Source: Salegentibacter sp. (lineage in GTDB: Bacteria > Bacteroidota > Bacteroidia > Flavobacteriales > Flavobacteriaceae). From it: 64,000 nt of DNA. How positions within the stretch are numbered: the stretch's first letter is position 1; each line of letters begins with the position of its first letter. A model generated the notes under the pieces. That model searched no databases and was not told where the DNA came from. It saw only the letters and a list, made by a program, of their open reading frames with translations. A program made the position numbers and the translations under genes. This document shows positions 36,747 to 46,653 of the stretch, in pieces. The DNA lies in contig JAGXIH010000024.1 in NCBI GenBank assembly GCA_024635795.1, forward strand, positions 1-64,000, in the 5' to 3' direction.

Positions 36747-38234
36747 TTAGTATCCGGGGTTCTGAGTTAGGTTAGGATTCCGGTTGATCTCGTTTTGCGG
36801 AATAGGCAATAGAAGGTCGGTTTCACTAACATTATAATTTACCGGCTGATTGGTTCGAAGATCGATATCGTCTACAGCATTCATGATTTCCACTGCCATT
36901 CCAGAGCGGATAAGATCATCCCAACGATAAGCTTCCTGTGCAAGTTCCAGGCGTCTCTCTTTTAGAATTGCCCTTTTCATAGTTTCATATGAAGCTTTAT
37001 CTTCTGAAGTCAATTCAGGAAGACCTACTCTTTCTCTAACAATATCTACCTGATCGGCAGCTTCTTCGATCTGGCCTAATTCATTGAGCGCTTCAGCTTT
37101 CATAAGGATGATATCGGCAAGTCGGAATATGTAATCGTTGTCTGAACTAGCCCAGCCTCCGGCGTTTCTCCATTTATAGGCGAAAGGAACTTCACTGTTA
37201 ACAGCATTTCCCCAATATTCGTCTACCCATGGCACTGCCTCAAAAATCATAGTGGCATTCTTTCTGATCTCATCGCCTTCATTATCAAAAGCTTCTACAA
37301 GGTCTTTTGAAGGAGTAACAAATTTTCTCCAGCTATCACCACTCAGGGAAGGAGGTAAATGCATTTGCGGAGCCCAGGTTCCTTCGTCGCCACCCAGGTA
37401 CTGGATCTCAAGAATAGACTCTTCATTATTGTAGTTATTTCCATCGAAAAGTTTATCATAATCATCTAACAACCTATAACCTGCGGGACTGTTAATCACA
37501 GCATTTGCTGCTTCCAGCACGGCGGGGTAATCGGGGTTTGGCTTTTGAGCATTTACCTTGGTCAATAAGGCATTTGCAGCGCCAACGGTTGCCCGTGCCT
37601 TGTTTACGCTGGCGTCATTCCCATAGGAATGTGGTAAAAGTTCTTTTGCATCATTTAGATCGGTTATGATTTGATCGTAAACCTCTTCTGCGGAACTTCT
37701 GGGAAGTCTAACTTCTGAGGGATCTACCGATTTGATTGGTTCCAGGATAAGCGGGACTCCACCCCATTGTTTTACCAGATTATAATAGTGGTATGCCCTG
37801 AGGAATAGTGCCTGACCGATGATCTGGGTGCGTTCTTCTTCAGTAATTTCCTGATCAATCTCCGGAGCTTTTTCAAGAACCAGATTTGCTTTGGAAATCG
37901 CATTATAAATTGATGACCAGGCATTAAAGACCCTATTGTTAGTAGTAGAAACATCTACGTCGTCGAAAGCGAATATTTCCGGGTTATCTCCACCGGCATA
38001 GTGATTATCGGAGCGGACATCTTCGAAAATAATTTTGTCCCACACGTAATAATCATTCGATTGAAAAGATTCATAAACCCCGGTTAAAGCAGCATTAAGC
38101 TGAGTTCCGGTGGCATATGCATTTTCTGTTGTTTCCTCTGAAATAGGCGTTAAGTCTAATTCATCATCGCAGGAGATGAGACTAGCTGCTATAAACAGTC
38201 CGGAAAAATATTTTATAAAATGTTGTTTTTTCAT
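36747..38234 (-). CDS. susD: SusD/RagB outer-membrane glycan-binding lipoprotein
   Basis: This 495-residue lipoprotein (LISCDDELDLTP, lipid Cys at 22) has the SusD signature: an N-terminal YATGTQLNAALTGVYESFQS, TPR-type helices (GQALFLRAYHYYNLVKQWGG) and the C-terminal RRLELAQEAYRWDDLIRSGM then LLPIPQNEINRNPNLTQNPGY. It caps the SusC barrel and presents glycan to it. It follows susC by 12 bases. Confidence 0.97.
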   Translation of the reverse strand: MKKQHFIKYFSGLFIAASLISCDDELDLTPISEETTENAYATGTQLNAALTGVYESFQSNDYYVWDKIIFEDVRSDNHYAGGDNPEIFAFDDVDVSTTNNRVFNAWSSIYNAISKANLVLEKAPEIDQEITEEERTQIIGQALFLRAYHYYNLVKQWGGVPLILEPIKSVDPSEVRLPRSSAEEVYDQIITDLNDAKELLPHSYGNDASVNKARATVGAANALLTKVNAQKPNPDYPAVLEAANAVINSPAGYRLLDDYDKLFDGNNYNNEESILEIQYLGGDEGTWAPQMHLPPSLSGDSWRKFVTPSKDLVEAFDNEGDEIRKNATMIFEAVPWVDEYWGNAVNSEVPFAYKWRNAGGWASSDNDYIFRLADIILMKAEALNELGQIEEAADQVDIVRERVGLPELTSEDKASYETMKRAILKERRLELAQEAYRWDDLIRSGMAVEIMNAVDDIDLRTNQPVNYNVSETDLLLPIPQNEINRNPNLTQNPGY

Positions 38235-38246
38235 AAGTATTTTAAT

Positions 38247-41174
38247 TTAAAAAGTAACATTCAAGCCCAGGATAAGGTTCCTTGTTTGTGGATAGGTTCC
38301 ATAATCTACACCCATTGCGGTGTTACTACCACCAAAGGCGTTCACTTCAGGATCAAAACCGGAGTAGTCTGTAATTGTAAACAGGTTTTCTCCAGTTGCA
38401 TATAGCTTTACTGCATCCAGGCTTATTGTTTCCAGGAAATTTTGCGGTAAACTGTAACTCAGGGTAAGAGCCTTCATTCTAAGATAAGACCCGTCTTCGA
38501 CGAAGCGTGTCGATAATCTTGAATTGTCGGTATTACCTTCAGAAGTTCTTGGAATATCTGTGATATCACCCGGTTCTCTCCAACGATCTAACACAGCTCT
38601 GGATTGATTTTTAGAGTCGGTCATTCCTTCGGTTTCAATTCGTGTAGCATTAAAGATGTCATTCCCCTGAGAACCTTGCAGGAACACTGATAAACCAAAG
38701 CCTCTATAAGATAAATTGTTAGTGAAACCATACTGAAAATCAGGATTAGCGTCACCAATAATAGTCCTGTCATCGGCAGAAGGAGAGAAAGTAGTTTCTC
38801 CTTCACTGTCTAAATAATAGGCCATTCCGGTATCTGGATCAACACCTCCCCAAACGTAACCGTAAAAAGTACCCAGAGGTTCTCCTTCTCTAACAAGGCT
38901 TACTTCTCCACGTCCAGCAACTCCACCGGCAAACATTTGCTGGCCAACTATATCGATAACTTCATTACGGTTAAAAGAAATGTTGAAATCAGATTTCCAG
39001 TTAAATTCGCCCTGAGTATTTACTGTAGTCAACTGAAATTCTAATCCTTTGTTCCTTAACTGACCGATATTCTGGATGGCACTATTAAAACCGGTAGATC
39101 GGGGTAATGGTGCATTTAGAAGCAGGTCGCGTGTATCTTTCTGGTAGGCATCTGCACTGAATCTGATGCGTCTATTAAACAAAGCTACATCAAGACCAAA
39201 ATTAATCTGTTCTGATTCCTCCCATTTAAGGGTTTCATTGGCGATGGAGGCTGGGTAAGTTCCTGGTAGTACAACTCCGCCTATTGGATAATTGCCGCCA
39301 CTTCCAACACGTCCGAAGTAAGCATAATTACCAACCTGATCGTTTCCAACAAGCCCCCATCCGGCACGTAGTTTCAAATCATTGATGGTTTCCTGATTCT
39401 GCATAAAGCTTTCTTCAGAAATCCTCCAACCTGCTGAGAAAGATGGGAAGTAACCCCAACGCTCTTTAGGTCCGAAATTGCTTGAACCATCAGCTCTGAA
39501 GTTAGCGGTAAGTAGATATCTTTCATCAAACTCATAGTTTACTCTAGCCAAGTATGACGCATTAGCCTTCTCGGCTTTAGTTGCGGTAGCAGCAATAAGT
39601 TCTGACCCGGCATTAGGGGTAGTAATCTTATCACCTGCAAAATTTCTTCTCTCCATAGAACTGTCTTCCCATCTGTATTTTTGGAAAACAGAACCTGCAA
39701 GAGCTTTCAGGTTATGCCTGCCAAATTCTTTCTCATAGCTTATGGTGTTATCAAAAATGTAGAAGTTGGTGAGGTTGGTATTGTATCTACCAATACCTTT
39801 CATTGCACGACCATAGCTTGTTCTAAAAGGGTCCAGGAAATAATCATAATTAGCACTGCTGTAATCTGTACCAATATTTGTTTTGAAGGTAAAGTCTTCA
39901 AGGAATGATATTTTGGCATAGATATTACCCAACAGGCGTTGGTTCACATATTCCCGCTGGGAACCATCGGTAGAAGCTACAGGGTTTTCCCAATCCTGAA
40001 AAGGGTTGCTGGTAAAGGTGCCATCCGGATTATAAATCCCAATATTAGGAGGAGTAGATAAAACTCCCAACAGGACTCCACCACTATTAATACTTTGGTT
40101 GTCGGCAACATCTACATCGGAGTAGTGGGTATAGGCGATATTAGTACCTATTTCCAACCAATCGGTAACTTCCTGAGAAAGGTTAATCTTGAAGTTATAT
40201 CGTTCCATCTCAGAACTTCTAACGGCACCTTCCTGTTTGGTGTATCCTCCGGAAACATAGTAAGATGTTCCGTTAGACTTTCCAGACATTCCTAATTGAT
40301 AGTTAGAGGAGAGACCATCCCCGAAAATTACTTTTTGCCAATCGGTGTTTTCAGTATAGCGGGACCAGTCAGTATTTCTACCCATTTCGGTCATTAAGTC
40401 CCTATACTGTTCACTGTTAAGTACAGGAAGGGTATTCCACACCTGGGAAACCCCAACATATGTATCGAAAGTTAGTCTTGGTTTTTCAGAGGTTCCTTTC
40501 CGCGTAGTTATCAAAACTACACCATTTGCACCCTGGGCTCCATAAATGGCTGCAGAAGAAGCATCTTTCAAAATAGAAATACTTTCAATATCTGCAGGGT
40601 TAAGCGATCTGGTATCGTTAGTTGGAACACCATCTACCACATATAAAGGTTCGCTACTTGCATTAATAGAGTTGGTACCTCTAATTCGGATACTTAAACC
40701 GGAAGAGGGTTTACCAGAGCCAGAAACAACCTGTACCCCGGGGGCTTTCCCCTGTAACAGGGCGCCAACCTGAGTATTAGGCCTGTCATCAAAGGCCTCA
40801 TCATCTATTATGGAAACCGAACCGGTAATGTCTCTTTTGCTTTGGGTACCATATCCAACTACTACAACCTGGTCTAAGGTTTCAGAGTCTTCCATTAGTG
40901 TTACCTGTATCGGGCTATCGGTTGCCGGAACTTCCTGAGTTATATATCCAAGGAAGGAAACAACCAATATATCTCCGCGAGATGCTTCCAGGGAGAAATT
41001 TCCATCAAAATCTGTTTGGGTTCCGTTAGTTGTGTTTTTTACAATAACATTGGCACCCGGTAGCGGAAGATTATTGCTTCCATCTACTACGGTCCCGGAG
41101 ACTTCGATGGTCTGCGCCCAGGAAAATGCCGTGAAACTAAAAAACAATACCCATAAGTATTTTTTAATTTTCAT
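38247..41174 (-). CDS. susC: SusC/RagA TonB-dependent glycan transporter
   Basis: This 975-residue outer-membrane protein has a signal peptide, a carboxypeptidase-like regulatory domain (VSGTVVDGSNNLPLPGANVI), a TonB box region (LDQVVVVGYGTQSKRDITGS), the plug (LLQGKAPGVQVVSGSGKPSS, IRIRGTNSINASSEPLYVVD, IESISILKDASSAAIYGAQG) and a full barrel to a terminal Phe (NLILGLNVTF). It imports oligosaccharides with SusD using TonB energy. It is the first gene of the leftward PUL operon, divergent from the SusR-like regulator. Confidence 0.97.
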   Translation of the reverse strand: MKIKKYLWVLFFSFTAFSWAQTIEVSGTVVDGSNNLPLPGANVIVKNTTNGTQTDFDGNFSLEASRGDILVVSFLGYITQEVPATDSPIQVTLMEDSETLDQVVVVGYGTQSKRDITGSVSIIDDEAFDDRPNTQVGALLQGKAPGVQVVSGSGKPSSGLSIRIRGTNSINASSEPLYVVDGVPTNDTRSLNPADIESISILKDASSAAIYGAQGANGVVLITTRKGTSEKPRLTFDTYVGVSQVWNTLPVLNSEQYRDLMTEMGRNTDWSRYTENTDWQKVIFGDGLSSNYQLGMSGKSNGTSYYVSGGYTKQEGAVRSSEMERYNFKINLSQEVTDWLEIGTNIAYTHYSDVDVADNQSINSGGVLLGVLSTPPNIGIYNPDGTFTSNPFQDWENPVASTDGSQREYVNQRLLGNIYAKISFLEDFTFKTNIGTDYSSANYDYFLDPFRTSYGRAMKGIGRYNTNLTNFYIFDNTISYEKEFGRHNLKALAGSVFQKYRWEDSSMERRNFAGDKITTPNAGSELIAATATKAEKANASYLARVNYEFDERYLLTANFRADGSSNFGPKERWGYFPSFSAGWRISEESFMQNQETINDLKLRAGWGLVGNDQVGNYAYFGRVGSGGNYPIGGVVLPGTYPASIANETLKWEESEQINFGLDVALFNRRIRFSADAYQKDTRDLLLNAPLPRSTGFNSAIQNIGQLRNKGLEFQLTTVNTQGEFNWKSDFNISFNRNEVIDIVGQQMFAGGVAGRGEVSLVREGEPLGTFYGYVWGGVDPDTGMAYYLDSEGETTFSPSADDRTIIGDANPDFQYGFTNNLSYRGFGLSVFLQGSQGNDIFNATRIETEGMTDSKNQSRAVLDRWREPGDITDIPRTSEGNTDNSRLSTRFVEDGSYLRMKALTLSYSLPQNFLETISLDAVKLYATGENLFTITDYSGFDPEVNAFGGSNTAMGVDYGTYPQTRNLILGLNVTF

Positions 41175-41411
41175 TGATTAAAAGAGTTTTGTATAAATTA
41201 ATTATGATAGTTTATTGAGAAATCAATTTCTTACGCAAACGATTTCACAGGCCTAAGTTATAATTTGAATTCGGCGGGGAGAGGAAGTCCATTACATTTG
41301 AATTACACCATGCTGGATAAAATATACACCTGAACTACGTCAATTTTCATAAGCTTCTGAAATTGAAATTTTTAAAAAGCAAATTATTTCTTAAATAATC
41401 TAAAATTTTTA

Positions 41412-41419
41412 TAAATTTG
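41412..41419 (+). promoter_or_regulatory. Candidate -7 element (TAAATTTG) for the SusR-like gene
   Basis: TAAATTTG matches the Bacteroidota -7 consensus TAnnTTTG and lies 31 bases before the ATG at 41450. A weak T-rich region upstream could serve as the -33 element. The 275-base gap 41175-41449 also holds the susC promoter, which I could not identify. Confidence 0.45.
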
Positions 41420-41449
41420 GGAGAGCAATCCGATTCAATAATTGCCTTT

Positions 41450-44359
41450 ATGAAACTAATCCAGGGTGTTTTTTTAGCTGCCTTTTTAATTGTCCTACCC
41501 GAATTATTGAATTGTCAGGAATCTTCCGAATTAAGTATAGCATTGAGAAAATCCCCTTTGGTATCTCATTATTCCCAGGAGGACTTTCAGGGAGATACTC
41601 AGTTTTGGACAACTACAGAAGATCATTTGGGGGTTTCTTACTTTGGGAACAATGACGGAGTGGTCATTTTTGACGGAGAAAGATGGCAAAAGGTAAGTCT
41701 GCCCAATCACTCCTCGGTGAGGAGTTTAATAACCTCATCGAAAGGGGAGGTTTACGCCGGGGGCTTCAACGAATTAGGGATAATAGAAAAACAGGCTACG
41801 GGAGATTATATTTATCGTTCCTTGCTTAAAGATCTTGACCTAGAGGGTATGGAGCTCGAAAATCTATGGCAGGTTCACGAGTATAAGGATTACATTATAT
41901 TCAGATCCTTCAATGAATTAATAGCTATTTCCGGTAATACCGCAACCCATATTTCTGCTAACAATTCCTTTGTGCATTCAGGCATCGTAAATAACAGGTT
42001 TTTTGTTCAGGATGCAGGTTTTGGAATCATGGAGTTCAACCCTGAAGAAATGCGTTTAAGCAGGATTTTTGATTTTGGAAGAGGTTCGGTGGTTGGTTTT
42101 CTGCCCTCAGGTTTGCAAAACGAGCTTATGGTAATGACCAGGGAAGGCAGTGTATTTAAGATGAACCTGAAAAATAATGACGTTTACCTCTGGAAACAGG
42201 TTTTGGATAAGGAAAATCAGGGTCAGATAATAAGTGCTATTAAATTTGAAGAAGAATATTTACTGGGGACATTAGGCTCTAAAATTATTGTTCTGACACA
42301 GGATGGGGAGATAAACCGGAACCCACCTGCCTTTAAGGATATAAGCAATTCGTCCATTCTTAATTTATTCAAAGCCGGTAATGGTTTATGGGTGCTGTTG
42401 AACAATGGATTATCCTTCGTAGATTTCGATTCCCCGGTTTCTCAGCTTTTTCAGGAAGGATCCGTTTACGATATTTATGTCGATTCAGATAAAATTTACC
42501 TTGCTACTAACAAAGGGATATATTATTCGAAACTTCAAGACGGAGAAATCGATAAATCCATGTTGGAATTCAGGAGTATTCCCAATCTGGAAGGTCAGGC
42601 CTGGTCTATTACTAATTTAAGTGGTTCTCTAATTGTAGGTCACGACAGAGGATTATTTAAATTAGATGGATTAAGGGCTTCCCAAATTGGGGAGGTGTCA
42701 GGTTTCTGGAAGGTAGTAGGCATTCCGGATTCTCCAAATACTTTTATCGCTTCGAATTATAATGGTATTTATTTACTGAAAAAGAACGGGGATACATGGA
42801 ATCTACAAAACAAGATCAAAGGTTTTGATGAATCCAGTAGAGATATTCTAATTGGCGATGATGCTAATACCTTTTGGGTTTGCCATGGATATCAGGGTGT
42901 TTATAAATTGAAATTAACAGAAGATTATTCCCGGGTTTATGCGGTAGATCATTTTACGGATAGAAATGGATTAACCTCCCCTTTTAATGTGAATGTCACC
43001 CGATGGAATGATGATATAGTCTTTACCAGCAATACCGGTATCTATGAATTTGATGAAGCTTCTAATTATTTTAAGCCTTACGAAAAACTAAATTCTGTTC
43101 TGGATTCTTCCTTTAATACCAGAAAGTTAATTAAGAAGAAGGATACAGCATGGATAGTACAGGATAATGAAGTAGGATTTATAGATTTTTCCGAAGATAA
43201 GCCTGAAGTACAAAAAAATCTTTTCCTAAACCTTAAAGGTAAATTGAATAGAGGGATGGAGAGTATTCTACCAATGGAAAACGGAAAGGTTCTCATTGGT
43301 GCTACAACTGGTCTTTTTTTATATGACACCCATACAGGAAAGCAATCTGAAGATCTGGTAACAGAGATCACCGGTATTAAATATGTCAAAGATTCAAGGG
43401 AGATGTCTATCGCTAATAATTCTGAAATGAATTTGCCGGTTGATACAGAAATAATCCGTTTTGAATTTGCCACACCCCGTATGTCACCATCTTCGGAAAT
43501 TGAGTATAGCTATATACTTGAAGGGATTGATGAGCATTGGTCCCCCTGGGAGGGAGCTCCTTTTAAAGAGTTTACACATTTAAGACCCGGGGATTATACT
43601 TTTAAGGTGAAAAGCAGAAACCTTGTGGGAGAAAAAGGTGCAGTATCCAGTGCCAGTTTCAGTATACCACCTATTTGGTACAAGACCGATGTGGCATTAT
43701 TGATTTATTTTCTAGGCATAATTGGTTTAATTACTTTAATGATCTACGTATTCAAAGCAAAAATTATTTCTGAAAGAAGGAAAGCCAGAATAGCAGCTGA
43801 GAAAGCACAACGCTTATTGAAGCTGGAAATAGAGCAGCTTAGGCTTGAAAAGGATAAGGAATTAATCAAGCAGGATAAAAAATTACTCGAAGAAGATAAT
43901 ATCCGGAAAAGTAAGGAGCTGGCTAATTATACGATGGTGTTGGTGAAGAAAAAAGATATCTTCAATGATATTTATGAAAACCTGCAGGATTTTCAAAAAA
44001 GCTTGAAAACCCAAGGCGCTAGGAGAAATCTCAGGAATATCATTCAGAAATTAAATAATCACCGGATCGGGGAAGAATATATGAAGGTGTTCGATGTGAA
44101 TTTTGAAAAAGTTCATAAAAATTTCTTCAGGACATTAAAAGAAATTAATGAGGACCTTACCAAAAGAGAGTTGCGTCTCTGTGCATTCGTGAAAATGGAT
44201 CTTACCAACAAGGAAATTGCTCCCCTGCTTAATATTTCTGTACGGGGGGTGGAGACCGCCAGATACCGGGTGAGGAAGAAACTGGACGTGCAGGAACCAA
44301 ATTTTTTACATTTTCTTGAAAATCTACCTGTTAACGAAAAGGAAGAAATTTTTCGATAA
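41450..44359 (+). CDS. SusR-like membrane-spanning sensor/transcription regulator
   Basis: This protein of 969 residues is counted from ATG 41450 (a TTG at 41417 in frame would spoil the signal). It has a signal peptide (MKLIQGVFLAAFLIVLPELL), a large periplasmic beta-propeller region of two-bladed sensor repeats, a triple-tyrosine Y_Y_Y domain (IEYSYILEGIDEHWSPWEGA, LRPGDYTFKVKSRN), one membrane helix (VALLIYFLGIIGLITLMIYV), a cytosolic coiled coil and a LuxR-type helix-turn-helix (LTKRELRLCAFVKMDLTNKE, IAPLLNISVRGVETARYRVR). No histidine kinase or receiver is present, unlike HTCS regulators. Binding of glycan products should activate the divergent susC operon. Confidence 0.92.
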   Translation: MKLIQGVFLAAFLIVLPELLNCQESSELSIALRKSPLVSHYSQEDFQGDTQFWTTTEDHLGVSYFGNNDGVVIFDGERWQKVSLPNHSSVRSLITSSKGEVYAGGFNELGIIEKQATGDYIYRSLLKDLDLEGMELENLWQVHEYKDYIIFRSFNELIAISGNTATHISANNSFVHSGIVNNRFFVQDAGFGIMEFNPEEMRLSRIFDFGRGSVVGFLPSGLQNELMVMTREGSVFKMNLKNNDVYLWKQVLDKENQGQIISAIKFEEEYLLGTLGSKIIVLTQDGEINRNPPAFKDISNSSILNLFKAGNGLWVLLNNGLSFVDFDSPVSQLFQEGSVYDIYVDSDKIYLATNKGIYYSKLQDGEIDKSMLEFRSIPNLEGQAWSITNLSGSLIVGHDRGLFKLDGLRASQIGEVSGFWKVVGIPDSPNTFIASNYNGIYLLKKNGDTWNLQNKIKGFDESSRDILIGDDANTFWVCHGYQGVYKLKLTEDYSRVYAVDHFTDRNGLTSPFNVNVTRWNDDIVFTSNTGIYEFDEASNYFKPYEKLNSVLDSSFNTRKLIKKKDTAWIVQDNEVGFIDFSEDKPEVQKNLFLNLKGKLNRGMESILPMENGKVLIGATTGLFLYDTHTGKQSEDLVTEITGIKYVKDSREMSIANNSEMNLPVDTEIIRFEFATPRMSPSSEIEYSYILEGIDEHWSPWEGAPFKEFTHLRPGDYTFKVKSRNLVGEKGAVSSASFSIPPIWYKTDVALLIYFLGIIGLITLMIYVFKAKIISERRKARIAAEKAQRLLKLEIEQLRLEKDKELIKQDKKLLEEDNIRKSKELANYTMVLVKKKDIFNDIYENLQDFQKSLKTQGARRNLRNIIQKLNNHRIGEEYMKVFDVNFEKVHKNFFRTLKEINEDLTKRELRLCAFVKMDLTNKEIAPLLNISVRGVETARYRVRKKLDVQEPNFLHFLENLPVNEKEEIFR

Positions 44360-44395
44360 GTCCAGAACCCTGGACGGATATTTTGTAGGTTGATT

Positions 44396-44569
44396 GTGAG
44401 CCTATTCTCAAAATTTGATAATGAGGGAATAGAGGAATTGGAGGAATTTCCACCAGGAGGAACTGAAGAAAAATATGATGGGTATATTGGATTTATTTCG
44501 CCAAACTTAGCTTCTGCTGAAACTGCGGAAAAAATTAGACGTGATTCTTTTATTTATGAGGGGAGATAA
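44396..44569 (+). CDS. Possible small protein (57 aa) of unknown function
   Basis: A GTG start gives 57 acidic residues (SLFSKFDNEGIEELEEFPPG ... IYEGR) that end 6 bases before a good terminator. There is no signal or membrane helix and no recognised family. It could be a real short protein cotranscribed with the regulator or the tail of a lost gene. Confidence 0.3.
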   Translation: MSLFSKFDNEGIEELEEFPPGGTEEKYDGYIGFISPNLASAETAEKIRRDSFIYEGR

Positions 44570-44575
44570 AACAGA

Positions 44576-44603
44576 ACAGCCACCGATAATAGTGGCTGTT
44601 TTA
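44576..44603 (+). terminator. Intrinsic terminator after the SusR-like gene
   Basis: A perfect 8-bp stem ACAGCCAC / GTGGCTGT with loop CGATAATA is followed by TTTTACTT. It terminates rightward transcription before the convergent serine hydrolase gene. Confidence 0.85.
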
Positions 44604-44642
44604 CTTCTCGACTCCGCTCGAAGTGACATTTTAGTAAAAAGT

Positions 44643-46214
44643 CTACTCCTCCCTTGAAAAATCCAGGTCCTGGAAATCATAACTGAAATCGGTTAGGGGG
44701 GAAACGGGTTCCATAGTGAAGCCCTTGGCTTTTCCTTCTTTATCTAGACTGAAAACAACAAAGGCATCAGCATTAAGTGTGCGATCATCCCATTTTACAA
44801 CAAAGGAATTTCCTTTGTAATAGCTCATATTACCCTGCAGATCTGAAACATTCCCTGCTTTAAAACGAAGTTCCTCATCTTTCACAGAAATATCCACCTT
44901 TCCGAACCAGGGATCCTGGTAGGTGCCGACATAGTTCAACAAGGCTTCTTCCTCCAGGTTGCTGTTTTTCTGAACATCATTAACTCTTTTCCAAACTTCA
45001 GCAACTACGGAATCTGCCTTTTTCTCAGCTTTCAACCTGCTTTCATTGTATTGCTTTATCCTGTTTTTTCCTTCTATTCCGAAGTAGGCATCTTTGATAG
45101 AATTGGTGATAGATCGGAAAGCCGCTCCCGACTGTTGGTTAGTGAAGACAATGATTCCCAGGTCCAGTTCGGGGATCATGGTCACCTGACTAACGATACC
45201 CAGGAGTCCGCCGGTATGGGTGACCTCAAGATAACCGTTTACATCACTTAAAAACCATCCCAGGCCGTAGGCTTTGAAATGCGTGTTATAGTCACCTCTT
45301 CCCGTTCCGGTGAGGGTCTGGGGTGTCCACATCTCCCGATGCGCTTTGGTGCTGAAGAGGCTGTCCTGTAGGTTTTCTCCATATTTCCCTTCATCAAGCT
45401 GTGCCTGCACCCATTTACTCCAGTCTTTTACCGAAGAATAGATCCCGGCGGCAGGATTACCCACTTTGGTGAAGCTAAGGCCTGTTATTTCCAATTCCCC
45501 ATCTACGGGGGCGTGCCCATCGATGACGTTGGAGTAGTCGTCGATCCTGTGCCAGGACATCGCGGTGCGATCCATTCCTAATGGTTGCAGAATATTTTCT
45601 TTTACATAGGTTTCATATTCGGTTTCCGAGACTCTTTCCACAACTTCCCCAGCCACGATGTAAAGCAGGTTGTCATAATCGTATTGGGAGCGGAAGGAGG
45701 AAACCGGTTTCAAATATCTGAGGTTGTAGATCAGCAGGTCTATATCGGTCACATTCGAAGCCGGGAATACCATCAAATCTCCTGCTCCAAGTCCGAGTCC
45801 GCTACGGTGAGTAAGCAGATCTCTTACCGTAAATTCACTGGTAACGTAGGGATCATATAATTTAAATTCGGGGATGATCTCTGTCACCTTAGTATCCCAT
45901 TCCAGTTTGTCTTCATCGATAAGTTGGGCAAGGGCAGCGGCGGTCATCGCTTTGGTGTTGGAAGCCACCCCGAAGAGGGTATTTTCGTCAACATCCTCCC
46001 CTTCCTCGAGCGAACGGGTGCCGTAACCTTCCATATGAACAACTTCTCCGTCCTTAAGCACAGCAACGGCAATGCCGGGAACATTAAAAGTATTCATGGT
46101 TTTTTGAACAAGGCTGTCAATTTGATTTGAGCTAAGACCTTGCTGGGCGGTTCCCGAAATTCCGAGAAGGAGAAAAGCTATCAGGAATGTTGTAGAAAGT
46201 AGTTTTGTTTTCAT
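44643..46214 (-). CDS. Exported serine hydrolase, class C beta-lactamase fold
   Basis: This 523-residue protein is counted from ATG 46214, which gives a clean signal peptide (MKTKLLSTTFLIAFLLLGIS). Catalytic motifs are S-N-T-K (Ser85, Lys88), Y-D-N (Tyr180) and H-T-G in VTHTGGLLGI. A C-terminal domain of about 110 residues (NYVGTYQDPWFGKVDISVKD) resembles DUF3471. Such proteins are D-alanyl-peptidases or esterases rather than true beta-lactamases. The gene stands alone next to the PUL. Confidence 0.88.
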   Translation of the reverse strand: MKTKLLSTTFLIAFLLLGISGTAQQGLSSNQIDSLVQKTMNTFNVPGIAVAVLKDGEVVHMEGYGTRSLEEGEDVDENTLFGVASNTKAMTAAALAQLIDEDKLEWDTKVTEIIPEFKLYDPYVTSEFTVRDLLTHRSGLGLGAGDLMVFPASNVTDIDLLIYNLRYLKPVSSFRSQYDYDNLLYIVAGEVVERVSETEYETYVKENILQPLGMDRTAMSWHRIDDYSNVIDGHAPVDGELEITGLSFTKVGNPAAGIYSSVKDWSKWVQAQLDEGKYGENLQDSLFSTKAHREMWTPQTLTGTGRGDYNTHFKAYGLGWFLSDVNGYLEVTHTGGLLGIVSQVTMIPELDLGIIVFTNQQSGAAFRSITNSIKDAYFGIEGKNRIKQYNESRLKAEKKADSVVAEVWKRVNDVQKNSNLEEEALLNYVGTYQDPWFGKVDISVKDEELRFKAGNVSDLQGNMSYYKGNSFVVKWDDRTLNADAFVVFSLDKEGKAKGFTMEPVSPLTDFSYDFQDLDFSREE

Positions 46215-46250
46215 GAGGTAATTATTTACGACTAAAGATAGTAATTCCAA

Positions 46251-46653
46251 TGTGTTTTTCTGCGTTAGATCTTAGGTGGGAAGTTCGTAATTTTCGTCGG
46301 GTCTCGATTTTGAATTAGTTAATTGTTTGGAATTTTTCTTTGCTTGCCCACAGAAGGAGAAGGCTCCTTTTTAATTATGTCCTTCCATATAAGCTCACAT
46401 GAATGGGGTTTCTTGCGTTCGGAATGATAAGAGCTATGGGTTGTGAGTTTGTTTTATGAGTTTCTGTTCCTTTTGCCATTCTGATATAGTAATATATTCA
46501 TTTTTTGCATGTCCAAAAAAACGAACCAAACTCCACCTGACCGGGCGGGCGTTCAATAAAGAAACTTTGATAATAAATAATTGATTTAGTTTTAATGTTT
46601 GAGTTTATTTTCAGACTAATTTTAAAAACCTTAGCCTTTGGATGGTTTTGATC
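46251..46653. other. Intergenic region with degenerate repeat
   Basis: No gene is visible. A degenerate 123-bp repeat half lies at about 46368-46430 (GGCTCCTTTTTAATTATGTC to GGAATGATAA). At about 46438 the sequence GGGTTGTGAGTTTGTTTTAT and following 25 bases repeat 29456-29500. Confidence 0.55.

Noticed and set aside
44643-46214. Antibiotic-resistance class C beta-lactamase
   Set aside because: The S-x-x-K and Y-x-N motifs are shared by many peptidases and esterases of this fold; the C-terminal extra domain and flavobacterial context argue against a true AmpC.
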